From positions 103,875,332 to 103,939,331 of the forward strand of contig JAAALK010000079.1 of NCBI GenBank assembly GCA_019279435.1: DNA of 64,000 nucleotides, in the 5' to 3' direction. The translations under genes were made by a program, and so were the position numbers. Below the pieces are notes generated by a model. The model saw nothing but the letters and a program-made list of their open reading frames with translations. It did no database searches and was not told the origin of the DNA. Position 1 is the first letter of the stretch, and the number at the start of each line of letters is the position of its first letter. Below, piece after piece: positions 11,312-21,985 of the stretch. The stretch is from Zizania palustris. Lineage: Eukaryota > Streptophyta > Magnoliopsida > Poales > Poaceae.

Positions 11312-11319
11312 TATAAATA
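11312..11319 (+). promoter_or_regulatory. TATA box of the TatA antisense ORF
   Basis: TATAAATA follows GGGCCTGGGC on the plus strand, about 95 bp before the ATG at 11414. It lies outside the LTR and points against the element's own transcription, so it is best read as a dedicated promoter for the antisense ORF. Confidence 0.55.
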
Positions 11320-11413
11320 GAGGAACACGACCCTTCCCGAATACCCTTCTCACCACTTTCGTGCAAACAAGCCCTAGCCTCTAGATTTGTCCTTTAGCAA
11401 TCAGAGCGACTTC

Positions 11414-12906
11414 ATGGCGAAGACAAGCTTCAAGGTCCTTGGGGTGGCTTTGGCCCTAGCCCGGCAGCAGGCTGCGGCCGCGGCGGCGGCAGCGGCGCTT
11501 TCAGCGGTGGTGACTCCGGCGGTAGTAGTAGCAGCACAAGGGGCGGCGCAAACAAGAAACCCCCAAAATGTTGGCCCTCACGATCTCCTCCCTGCATCGT
11601 CGAAGTATTCGGACCAGTCTTATCAACTGGGGCCATCTACCTACAAGAGGGAGTCGATCGCAGCAGCAGTGGAGGGAAAAATTAGCTCGGAGGTCATAAT
11701 TCGTAAACCTGGAAAGGAGGCCATCCCTTCGCCAAGGCCTGGAGAAGTTGTAGTCTTCGAAGCTTTCTTCGAAGCGGGACTAGGACTTCCGGCCGTCGAC
11801 TTCCTAGCGGAGGTAGTGGATTTGTTTCACGTCACCCTTCCCCATCTATCTCCGAACGCAATAGCTCGCTTATCCATCTTCGAATGGGCGCTGCGAGCTG
11901 AGGGCTGTGAAGGAAGAGAGGAGATTTTCACTGCACTGCATAGAGCATCATGCCAACCGAAGACTTACCTAGGATCCGGAGGAGAGAAGATCGTGGTTGC
12001 CTTCGGCAGCATCAACTTCCGACTTCGGGACGAATTTCAGCTAAGATTTCTAGCAAAGGCCATCAATGCCAGATGGTACACATATTGGATCCTCCGATGG
12101 TTCTACGCCGAAGTTGGGGCTGGTAGTCGTCTGGCCGGACTTCTGCAGGACATTAACTTCCGAAGGGAAGCCCAAGTTCACCCAGATCCCGGCCAGCTCG
12201 AAGCTCGCCTCAGCTTGCTTCAAAGGATCAGTCGTCACATGAGCATGCGGGACATAGCGGAGGAGTTCATCGGACTCCAAATTCCTCCTCTAATGGCCAA
12301 CTGGCCTATCACCTTTGAAGAGGATCCGGAGGGTGAACTCCGAAAACTCTCTTCGAACTCAAGCCCTGCACGTAGCTTCGAAAACAACATGTTTTATATG
12401 TATGTGTTTTATGAAATGACTAACACCAACTTATCTTTCAGCTTCTCAAGCCCCCATGACTTCGGAGCAAATTGTTCATGCTTCGGAGAAGATTCTAGGA
12501 GTTCCCACTACAGCTGAGAAGGAGTGGAGAACGAAGCTAGTGCGTAATTGGCAGCGGCTCAACTGAGTATGAGGTTTACTCGGAGTTGCTCCCCCTCCTC
12601 TTCCATACTGGGTACCTTCAGAGCAAGGGCCGAAGAAGAGGAAGGCAGAAGCTGGAACTTCAGCTCCTGTTAAGACTCCGACAAAAAAGGTAGCCCGAAA
12701 ACCAAAAAAAGTGGCGCCTTCAAGTCCGGTGGCTTCAGTCACTGATTCCTCTGAGGACGAGGGAAGAATCCTCATTGATCTGATCGACGAGGAAGAAAAC
12801 CGGGCGAATGCAAACACTGGTGACGCCGCAATCACGCCAGATGTTTCGAGTAGCTCCGGGCAGGCTGAGATTTCGGCTGTCTAGCCAGACTTGCCACGTG
12901 AAGAGG
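11414..12906 (+). pseudogene. TatA antisense extra ORF, N-terminal part (broken)
   Basis: The ATG at 11414 opens a reading frame with an alanine-rich N-terminus and then a globular region (about residues 85-310) of the type annotated as 'putative gypsy type transposon' or plant-mobile-like protein in Tat elements. An apparent 70-nt intron with GT...AG borders spans 12372-12441; without splicing the frame runs to a stop at 12515-12517. After splicing, the frame is closed by TGA at 12565, where TGG would be expected, and further shifts follow. A lysine-rich low-complexity stretch is visible at about 12620-12800. Cop3 inserts at 12906/12907. The function of this ORF in Tat elements is unknown. 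It is convergent with pol. Confidence 0.75.
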
Positions 12907-14270
12907 TGTAGGACTGAAAGTAGCGACCAGAGGGGGGTGAATAGGCGCCTAAAAATTTCTTGCTAAACTATAATTTAAACCCAACACCCAAATGGACTTA
13001 ACCAGAAAAATAATATTTGCAAAGCAAAACTCAGGAATTAAAGTAGTCTAGCTTCAAAATGACCGGTGTCCTAAATAAAAAGATATCAAAGATAAACTAA
13101 ACAGAAATACTGCGGTAAATAAAAATACCTAGATGAAATTCAAGATATTAATATTTCAGTCTAGAAATAAGGTACTAATTAAATTTAAATACAAATGGAT
13201 AAATAAAAATTAATTCAGAATTAAGCCGAAAATATTGCACGTAAAAGCTAGTATAAAAATATAACTGTGACTAACAAATTTTTCTTTTTTTTATATGAGC
13301 AGACTATACAGATAAAAGATAATATGAGATAACTAACAAATTTTAACAGATTAAAATAAAAAACAAAATTTCGAAATAGATTTTCGACTAATTAATTAAT
13401 GGATGATTATCTCTAAAAATTGATCTATTAAAAATTAGGAGATTGAAACATTTACCTGTGACATCTCGATTTGCGTGACTGGAGAAAGCTTGACATCTAC
13501 ACGCCGGCGTGGTGCCTGCCTAGCCGCCTGGCGAACCCCTCGTATTGCGTGCATCAAAAATGCAAAAAAACACGTTGTTGCCCTTTTTTTCTTGCCGTGG
13601 AAAGCCTCGCCAAATCAAAACTGTGGACTTGCCACTTGCTTTCATGCGTGGGTCCCAGGGAGATGAAATGCACAATGCCTCCCAAACAAAAAAATTCCGC
13701 CAAAAGTGTTGTTGCTGATGACTGCGTGCGCACGACGTTCCCGGCAGTAGAGCCTGCGGCCTGCTCTGCAGTATGTGCGCCCACGACGCCAGAAAGCGGA
13801 AAATCCTAAAATAAATTTCAAAAATTACTAAAAAATTGTTAGAAAAAACACCTGACTCAAATAAAAATATTCTAAACTTAAAAACTAAATATTAATATCC
13901 TAAAAACGAATAAATCATAGATTGTCAGTTTTGCGCCGAAACTGACAAAGCGTCCACTGTCTTCGCAGCGGGTACCCAGATTGGGCCGACTCAACCCCGC
14001 AGCTTCCTCAGCCCGGCAATCGCTCGCCGCCCATCTACCTGAGTCAAACCCAGTCAACAGGTGGATCATCTGCTGCTCCTAGCCATGTACCCAGATTTGG
14101 CCAGCCCGACTCCGCGGCTCCTCTGCCCGGCCGTCGCTCACTGCTCGTGTACCTGATTCACATGAACCTCAGACTCGACAGGTCTTCATCTCTCCCTTCT
14201 TTTGACTTCCGTTGACAATCACTCATCACATCTGAAATATCAAAACCATATTCTTCAACATGGTTTCTCA
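12907..14270 (-). repeat. Cop3 3' LTR
   Basis: 1364 bp, TGTAGGAC...TTTCTCA on the plus strand. Compared with the 5' LTR it lacks a 167-bp segment (29586-29752 in the right copy) that includes the TATA-like box. A hairpin with 10-bp arms TTGTCAGTTT/AAACTGACAA is at 13922-13948. Confidence 0.92.
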
Positions 14271-14283
14271 ATCTCCCCCTTAA
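14271..14283 (-). other. Cop3 polypurine tract
   Basis: Read on the minus strand, a purine run AAGGGGGAGAT directly precedes the 3' LTR start TGAGAAACC; it would prime plus-strand DNA synthesis. Confidence 0.7.
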
Positions 14284-15650
14284 TGAGTGCATTGTCAACA
14301 CCCTTTTCAGCTCATCTCCAGAACCTGCAAAACATGTGGAAACAAGAAAACAAAAACAAAAGAAAATAGAAGAAAGAAAATAAAAGTTTAACCCTAATGA
14401 CCAAAAGCCAAACAGAAGCAAGAAAAAATGGTCATTATGGTTAACCAAAAATAAAGCCTCAAAAACAAGTGCAAATCTCAGAATTACCAACAAGAATAAA
14501 CTCCCCCTGAAATAAATCCCAGAGAAAGCTAAAAATATATCCAAAATTTCTTCCCCTTGTTGACAATTGGACTCATCAAATGAGACTAAATGCACTTTAA
14601 AGAGACATAGACACAAACTCCCCTTGAAATGCAGCTCCCCCTCAAAATATGTCAAGAATGCAGATGGGGTGCAGGTGGAGTGTGAAAAACATGCTTCTTA
14701 GATATGATTGACTGCAATTACAACGTCTAACAGGTATAGGAAAAGATATATAGTCTAAGATACATGACATGATCATTGCAACAGATGATATCTAGAGAGG
14801 GTCATTAGCACGCATTTTCCGATTTTTGCAAACAAAAGCATCACCACATTTCCTAGTTGACAAGCAAAGTAAAGCATGATATGCAAAAGCTAACTGATAT
14901 CTACCAAGATAAGCATTGTCCAAATCAAAGTGCTTTATCAAACTTGTCATCTTTTTAAAATTTTCAAACTGATTCTTTTTCCTTTCATTTCTGCCAGGGG
15001 TTATTTGCATGTCAAACCTTATGCTAACTGACCAAGTCAAGCCTAGGCCAGAACTGGACCATCAGAAGCTTAAGACATTGGTCTTGGCATACATTACACC
15101 GTCCTAGTTCATACAAAAGTGCTATGGTAAGTAGTCCAGAACAATGCAATGCGACAAAGCAAACTCACCTGGATCTTTTCTGATAATCATAAAAATGCAT
15201 AATTTTTTTTATTTTTCTGAATTTTTTATCATTTTTATAGAAAATTTTTCATATTTAAAGCATATAGATGTCCAAGTTGCATATCTGCATCTAAGTAAGG
15301 ATCTAGCTACAAGGCATGTAAAAGATAGCGAAAGCATTCAGTCTACACATGCTAGTTACCAGAAGCAATGGTGATCATTTTTCAATTTTAAAGCATAAAA
15401 GCCATGCATATGACAAATATCAGATATATCATGTTAACTGAACTAGAACATGATAATCGACAAGTAATCAAAAGCATATACTAGCTAGACAAAATAAAGC
15501 AGATTAATCATATAACAGAAGCAAGCTCAAAATGTGATTGATGATTATCCATGATATGAATGCACACAAAAAGACTCAATAACAATAAAGAAGAAAGGAA
15601 AAAACTAATACCAATGAAAAACCTGACTCAAAATATCCTCAAAAGGATAC
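14284..15650 (-). other. Cop3 non-coding 3' region
   Basis: About 1.37 kb between the end of gag and the polypurine tract, where an intact Copia would hold pol. Several short ORFs occur on both strands, but none resembles a retroelement domain, and I see no internal repeats. It is AT-rich and probably untranslated. Confidence 0.6.
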
Positions 15651-17577
15651 ACAACTCCCAAATCAAGATCAATAATCATGAGTGGGAACAAACGGTCCAA
15701 CACCAGGTTTGGCAAAGGTGTTAAACCAATGTCGAGCCATCTACTCAAATGTAGGAAAGTAGAAGGAATCATATGAGTCTGGACCAAAACATGACTCAAA
15801 GCGCGGTCCTCTGTTCTGTCTAAAATCATGGTCACGAGGTCCAAAGTCGTATCCATAACGATCTGGGACTCTGCCGGAATGAAAACCACCCTCCGGAGCA
15901 AGATCATAAAAACCGTCTCCTCTACCACCACCTACACAACGTGGCCTGGCCTCTAGCCTCTCTCTACATCGAGAAACTCTCCGTCTACCACCCTGCTAGT
16001 AGAACTGCTCCTGCCCACCTCGAGCTCTCTCTGCTCGCTCAACCCGCTTCCTCCTGAAGCAAAACTCCTCAAGATGCCCATCTCTCTAACAAAACTCATA
16101 GTGATAGGTAGGCTTCTTGGGATGTTGTTGTGGCTTGGGGTTCTTAGGCTTGGTGGTTTTGGGTGAAGCATCTTTGGTGTGAGAGGGTCCAGGTAAAGAA
16201 TCAAGAGAATTGTGAAGAGTTTTAGGCTTAGGAACCCAGATCTGCTTCTTAGGTGGAGCTTTAGGTTGTTCTTGGATCACTCTATCCTTGGGCTGACTAT
16301 CCTTAAAGGACTAAGTGGAGTGAGTCTTGGGATATCTCTGTTCGGGAGTCATCTTACTCCACTCCACTGCTCGGCTAATGGCACTCTCAAAATCAGCCTT
16401 GGTATAGGTGTAACCTACCCCAAACCCATCTTATCTCTTGAACTGCTGGATCACCATGCTGAGTTGTGGCTCTTTAGCACTGATCCAACTCAGGATTGAA
16501 CGGAGGTAAAAGTTCTCGTTCTGAACATTAGCTAGCTCCTCTCTCAAAGAAGCTAACACCTCCACCTTAGACAAGCAAATCTCACACTCTTTATCAACTT
16601 CGACAGAATTCTCAGCTTTTAGCTTAATCAACTCAATTCTAATGGATAAGCAGCTCTCACAAACAGTGGATGGAACTGACAAGGTCTCAAGCTCTAGCTT
16701 AGTCTGCTCTAACTCAGCTCTCACTCCAGCTAACTCGCTCAACTGCTCATCACTCTTGGCTCTCAGCTCGGCTATAATAGCTAAATGGGATGGGCAGTCT
16801 ACACAAGGTGCGACAACAGTGACATGAGCATCTTTTAGCTCTTGCTCAGCGCTCTCAAGCTCAGTGGGCAATGCGTCTCTCTCATCTACTCTCTCTATGT
16901 ACCTAGACTTAAGAGTCGTCAGTTCACACAACAACACCTCACAGTTAGGGCACTCACCACTATCACCCAAGCAAGGGGAAGAAGACAGACTCTAAATCTT
17001 GCCATTTGCCGTGGCAAGCTCACTCTCAAGCTCATCTATCCTCTTCTTTGCCCCTCTAAGCAGTTTCTCCCTATACTTCAACTCCTGACTATTCTGTTCT
17101 AGTAAATTGACAACTTCTTGTTCATAGGAAGATGCATTCTCCTCGTCGTCGTCGTCGGAGTGGTCGGAGGAGTCCTTCTCTTTCTTCTCCCCAAGAGCCA
17201 TTGAGCATAAGCTCTTGTGGGGTCTTCGGTTGTGACGTGAGCGACTCTTCGGCTTGTCCCCGAAGCCCATGAAATAGAGGCCCGCCGGATTGTCCCTATC
17301 CTTCCCCTTCCTGATCATGATATCTTCTTCACTTGAACTTGAAGATGACGAGGAAGACGAGGATCTCTTGGAGTACCTTTTCTCCATCTCGGCGAAGAAG
17401 GTCTTGTCTCGCTTCTTGTTCTCACGCCTATAATCTTTCAGAGCCTTTCGAAAGAATCTTGTCGTGGGCTTGCCCTTCGTGGAGTTGTCATACTTGCCGG
17501 AGTTGTAGGAGTTGCCGCCTGTTCCCTTCTTGTAATTCTTCTGCTTAGGGCAGTCGATGATGAGATGACCTGGGTCA
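15651..17577 (-). pseudogene. Cop3 gag, C-terminal part
   Basis: Continuation of gag left of the Tek insertion. It starts within the first CCHC knuckle (GHLIIDC), then a basic lysine-rich stretch, a serine run (SSSSSSSSSSEED), an acidic patch and a long coiled coil. The proline/lysine-rich part and a second knuckle (YEFC, stop, RDGHLEEFC) follow, and then an RG-rich tail. In-frame stops include one near 16992 and the TAG at 16086-16088 inside the second knuckle. Cop4 has a TAG at the same codon. Homology ends near 15650, before the protease. Confidence 0.8.
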
Positions 17578-20500
17578 TGTAACACCCCAAAAATTAAAAG
17601 GAATAAAATAAAAAGAAAACATTATTTATAATTATTTCTGGATTTATTATTAAAGAAAAATCACAAAAGAACCCAAATAAAACCAAACAGGGGGAAATAC
17701 TCAAAATCTGGACTTGAAAATTTTATGAGATGAACTAGAGGCCAAGTTATAATTTCAGGAATTTTTACAAATTTTTATCAACAGTGATTCAACCCTTAAT
17801 CAAATAAATGAATTACTGGAATTATTTTAAATCAGAAAAGAATTAAAAAGCTTAACGGGCCTCAACCCAGAAACCTTCCCCGACGGCCTTTTTGGCCCAG
17901 CCCATCGCCACTCCCTCACTGACCCGTGGGTCCCGCCTGTCGGCGCTCGCCTCCCCTCTCTCCTCCCGCCCGCGCCCCACCTGGCCCCACGCGTCAGCCT
18001 CTGTGCGCTCGCGTTCGCCCACTGACAGCCGTGCCCCGCCTGTCGGCCCATTTCCTTTCCCGTTCGCCCACTGACAGGTGGAGCCCACCTGTCAGGTCCT
18101 TCGTCTCCGATGGAAGGGGATCGCCCCCTTCCTTTCTCCCGGCGATCTCCTTCTGTCTCCTCGCCGCCGGCCACCGGATCGCCCTGGATCGCCTCGGATC
18201 GCCTCCCTCGCATACCGCCGCCCCCTTTCCATCCGTGGCAACGCATCTTCGCGCATAAGGAAGCATACCCGAGGAAAATGGAACCCTCGCCGGAAATTGG
18301 AAGGAGCCCTCTCGGTTTCCTCCGATACCCTACCATATCCACCGCCGACGACCCCTATAAAAGCCCCTCCTCTCGCCGCGTTCAGCCCACACCGCCAAAG
18401 CCCGAGCTCGAGTGAACCAGAGCGCTCCCTCGTCGTTTTCGGGTTTCCCCTCTGCTCCACCTCCGGCGAGCGATCGCCGTCGATCCCGACCCCCTTCGCC
18501 CTAGCCACCGCCACCGGATTGATCGTCGACCACCGCCCGTCCTCGTCCACCCCTCCGTTGGCCTTGGAGCCCGCCGGATCACCGTCGCCGACGAGCACCC
18601 GAGGCCTCCTCGTCATCTACCCTCACCGCCGGCCACCGTCCGTCGCCCTCCGTCGCCACCCGAGGTACCGTCGTGATCGCCATCCTTCCCGCGTTCCATT
18701 TTTAGCCCTAGCTAAGCCCCTAGGCCCTCGCCGTCGCCGCCATGGCCGCACCCGAGCCCGCCGTCGCCGGAGACGAAGGGTGCGAGGCCCCTTTCCGAGC
18801 GTGCCGTGCCGGATTTGATCCTGGCCGCACGATCGCGCACCAAGGGCACAGATTAAAACCCTTCGGGATTTAATCTCACCCGTAGATCTGGTCAAAGGGG
18901 TACGGGGCGATCGCAGCCGTCGATCGTTACTTGAACCCCAGGATCAATCTGGTGCGTCCACGTATACCCTTTCGCTGCGTTATAATCTCAGCCGTCCATT
19001 TCCACTTAACCCACCCGCCTCGCATCTGACCGCTGGATCCAGATCCAACGGCCCAGATCGCTCGGGTCCACGCGCATAGTCACGGGTTCACGGTGAACCT
19101 GGTTCACCGTGGACCAGAGACTGGTTTTAGTTTAAATAAAATTCCAGAAAATTGTTTAAACTTCAAAAATTCATATCTTGCTCAAATTAACTCCAAATTT
19201 CACCATTTAAATTTTGTTAAAACCAGAATATTATTCTCTACCCATTAATGCAATAAAAACAGTATGTTTCTGTTGCCCAAAATATTATTAATCCATAAAT
19301 GAATAAGAACCCCTTTAGGATAAATTATTATTCCAACAAAATAAATTATGAAAAATCCTAAAAAGGTTAAAATTCACTGTTATATGTAAAGACTCAGAAT
19401 AATAAATATTACTTCACCCACAACAATGTATGTTCTTTATTTGGTGAATTTTATCTGTTTTATTGAATGTGAATGTATTGTTTACTTTTCCGTATCAAGA
19501 AGACTACGAGTTCGTCGAGGAGCAGGAGTTCTACCCCGAGGTTCCTCCATCCCCATTTGCTGAGCAAGGCAAGTCATCGACCACCTCTGTGGAAATAGTT
19601 GATCATATTGAGCCCATGTTTCAATAAATTATCGCTATAACCCATAGGTTAATATTGCATTAGTCAAATATTCAAGCCTTACAGTTATATTTATTAGATC
19701 CCCGTCCTTGTGTGCAAACCCAAGCCATGCTTATTGAGCCTTAACTCCTTGTCACTCTACTATAAAAATATTAGCTAGTGCCCAATGTACCGGCACAACT
19801 GCTATAGGATAAAAAGAACGAGTCGTAGATAGCTGGATTCTGTATATGAATTTCCCTGTTATTCTCGTCTTTGGACTCTGTTGGAGTTGGCTAGGTTATA
19901 AGTATGGTGGGTTCCGGGTGCAAGCTCGGGCACTGGTTTGTCGCACCCGGGGCACTATAAGGACCGGTCTGCGGGATCTGTTGCAAAGCACTTCCGTACC
20001 AACCACAAGTCTAATGGGTAAGTCCTAACTGGAAGTATGGAATACTCCGGCTTGATGCACCATAGAGGAGGGGGCAAGGGGCTAGCCTGCGGGCGACTTG
20101 TACCGACGAGGCTCAAGGGGGGGTATGGTGGGGCTCCGATGCGTCGGGACACCATATGAAACCCATAAGAGGGTGCTATTGAGTCGGGGAGGACTATATG
20201 GAAGGTTTTGGCACGAGTTCCCGTGTGATGGGTCATCTCGTTACACTTCGGTGTAGGTGATGAGTGCGTGCCTTGTGGGTACAGTGGTACATCTCTGATC
20301 AGAGTAATTCAATCTTTTCGAAAAGCCGAGCCCACGGTCAAGGGCGGGTTGTGTGACTACTCGCAGTTAGTTTACAATTGTTTGAATGATCAAGATATTC
20401 ATGGCACGTAAGGACTGTTGAGCGAGGTGGGGCTGACTGTACCCCTCGAGTTAGAAGATGATGATACACATGCACATGTTTACTTTTCCGTACTAATAAA

Positions 20501-20888
20501 TTGCTCACATTTAAGGCTTTACACATATGCTGCTTCCGCTAAATTAGCCAATAACTCCCTTGTTATTACCTTGCATTATATTTGCATTCGGTGGCTTGCT
20601 GAGTACTTCTGTACTCACCCCGTTGACTTACACCATCAGAGCCAGTCTACTACGAGGAGGATGAAGGTCTGGAGTAGCGACCCAGTCAAGGCGAGACTGG
20701 AAGGAGGCGTTCATCTAGGACCCTTATTTTATTAGTTTCTCTTCACCCTTATTCACTTTTGTATTAATGCGGTCTACGAACCGTAAATGATTGTCCGTAT
20801 TGTACGTGGTCGCATGATGAACGTCTTGTTTTATTGATTTTCTATGGAATTTCAATAAAGTCCTGATTTATTAAATCGGGGCGCGACA
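17578..20888 (+). repeat. Tek 5' LTR
   Basis: 3311 bp, TGTAACACCCC...GGGGCGCGACA. The GC-rich first third (about 17860-18830) contains repeated CACTGACAGG/CCTGTCGG-like segments and a 10-bp-arm palindrome at 18071-18095, then TATAAAAG at 18356. The rest is AT-rich and includes a short acidic reading frame near 19497-19625. Many open frames in the GC-rich part are compositional and have no support as genes. Confidence 0.97.
18356..18363 (+). promoter_or_regulatory. TATA box of the Tek 5' LTR
   Basis: TATAAAAG in CGACGACCCC-TATAAAAG-CCCCTCC context; identical copy in the 3' LTR at 25239-25246. Likely transcription start 25-35 bp downstream. Confidence 0.7.
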
Positions 20889-20891
20889 AGA

Positions 20892-20903
20892 TGGTATCAG
20901 AGC
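20892..20903 (+). other. Tek primer-binding site
   Basis: TGGTATCAGAGC, complementary to the 3' end of initiator methionine tRNA, three bases after the LTR end. Confidence 0.93.
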
Positions 20904-21027
20904 CGACTTGACTGTAGGAAGCCAAACAGACCTGACCTTAGGACTTATATATATTCACTATATTTTACAAAAGATTACTTATCCTCTCATCTTCTAAGAT
21001 TTTCACAAAATTTTCTCTCTTTTGTAG

Positions 21028-21834
21028 ATGCCGGTTCACACCGTGAACGGGAACCTTCGTGACGAGACCGGATTCATCCGCGAGCTACGCATGCTCGTCA
21101 GTTTCCTCGGCTTCGAGCACGAGCCGATGTACCATGGAGTCTTCCCCGACGAGGAAGAAAGCTACTGCGAGGTCACCGTTGTCGTCCAGCCCTCCCCTCA
21201 GACAGCTCACACCTACCGCGGAGGAGGACCTACCTTCCTGGTAGCCAGTCAGCGCACCGCTCTCCAGGCACTTACCGAGCTCCGGATGATCTACGACAGC
21301 GAGCTCTACGACACGGACTTCCGCTTCGTACCTCTTCGCACCCCGGGGAGCCCACACAGTGTCTTCGTCAGCACCCTCTCCCAGCGTCATTCAGCGATCG
21401 GTCATACCATGCGCTTATTGGAGGCCATGGATGATCTCCACTACGAGGCGCTGCAGGACGCCAATGGACAGCGCGACACTATCAGTTTCTACCGCCATTC
21501 CTCCGAGGACCTGAACCGCGAGAACGGAGAGCTTCGTCGCCGCATCCAGCAGGGACACCGTTTGGCTGCCGAGGCAGAGGAGTTGCGACGTCAGAATGAG
21601 CTTCTTCGACAGCGTGTCGCCACCAACCCGCACCTCCGCTACCAGATCGAGGAGTTAAAGAAGGACATAGAGGAGATCGCACCTCTTCCGCCTCGCCGGA
21701 AGAAACCCATCCAGACTCCCACAGTGAGGCCCAAGAGGATCTCCCGCAGTGCACCACCCGCCGGACCGTCCAGTTCCTCGACCCCACCCGTCTCCCACGA
21801 GCCCGAGATTGAGCCGTCCCCCGAGCTGCCTTAG
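21028..21834 (+). CDS. Tek ORF1: intact 268-aa protein of unknown function in the gag position
   Basis: The ATG at 21028 is the first ATG after a pyrimidine-rich leader ending TTTTGTAG, which resembles a splice acceptor; the frame is open to TAG at 21832. Residues 1-150 look globular, mixed alpha/beta, with a TAHTYRGGGPTF segment and a helical HSAIGHTMRLLEAMDDLHYE segment. Residues about 156-218 form a heptad-rich coiled coil (RENGELRRRI, AEELRRQNELLRQRV). The tail (222-268) is basic, then proline/serine-rich. There is no CCHC knuckle, no aspartic-protease motif and no capsid motif I recognise, so it is not an ordinary Tekay gag. Location and intactness suggest a gag substitute, for example RNA- or particle-associated. 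The function is inferred from position only. Confidence 0.8.
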   Translation: MPVHTVNGNLRDETGFIRELRMLVSFLGFEHEPMYHGVFPDEEESYCEVTVVVQPSPQTAHTYRGGGPTFLVASQRTALQALTELRMIYDSELYDTDFRFVPLRTPGSPHSVFVSTLSQRHSAIGHTMRLLEAMDDLHYEALQDANGQRDTISFYRHSSEDLNRENGELRRRIQQGHRLAAEAEELRRQNELLRQRVATNPHLRYQIEELKKDIEEIAPLPPRRKKPIQTPTVRPKRISRSAPPAGPSSSSTPPVSHEPEIEPSPELP

Positions 21835-21985
21835 ACATAGTATTAACGATTGATTGTTTATCTTTCTATTTTGATTGTTTGTATTTAGCATTCATGTCAC
21901 AATATAAGGCATGAATGAGGAAATTAATAAATGTAACCGCGAGAACGGTACCCTTTTGAAATAAATAAGTTCACCCAGAATAAAT

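Noticed and set aside
14158..14655. 165-codon minus-strand ORF next to the Cop3 3' LTR
   Set aside because: Crosses the LTR/internal boundary, is phenylalanine/leucine-rich from AT-rich sequence, and matches no retroelement domain; not an envelope candidate I can support.
17827..18895. Overlapping long ORFs on both strands, up to 246 codons, repeated at 24710-25778
   Set aside because: They lie in the GC-rich part of the Tek LTR, occur in many frames at once, have arginine/proline-rich composition typical of chance ORFs, and repeat only because the LTR is duplicated.
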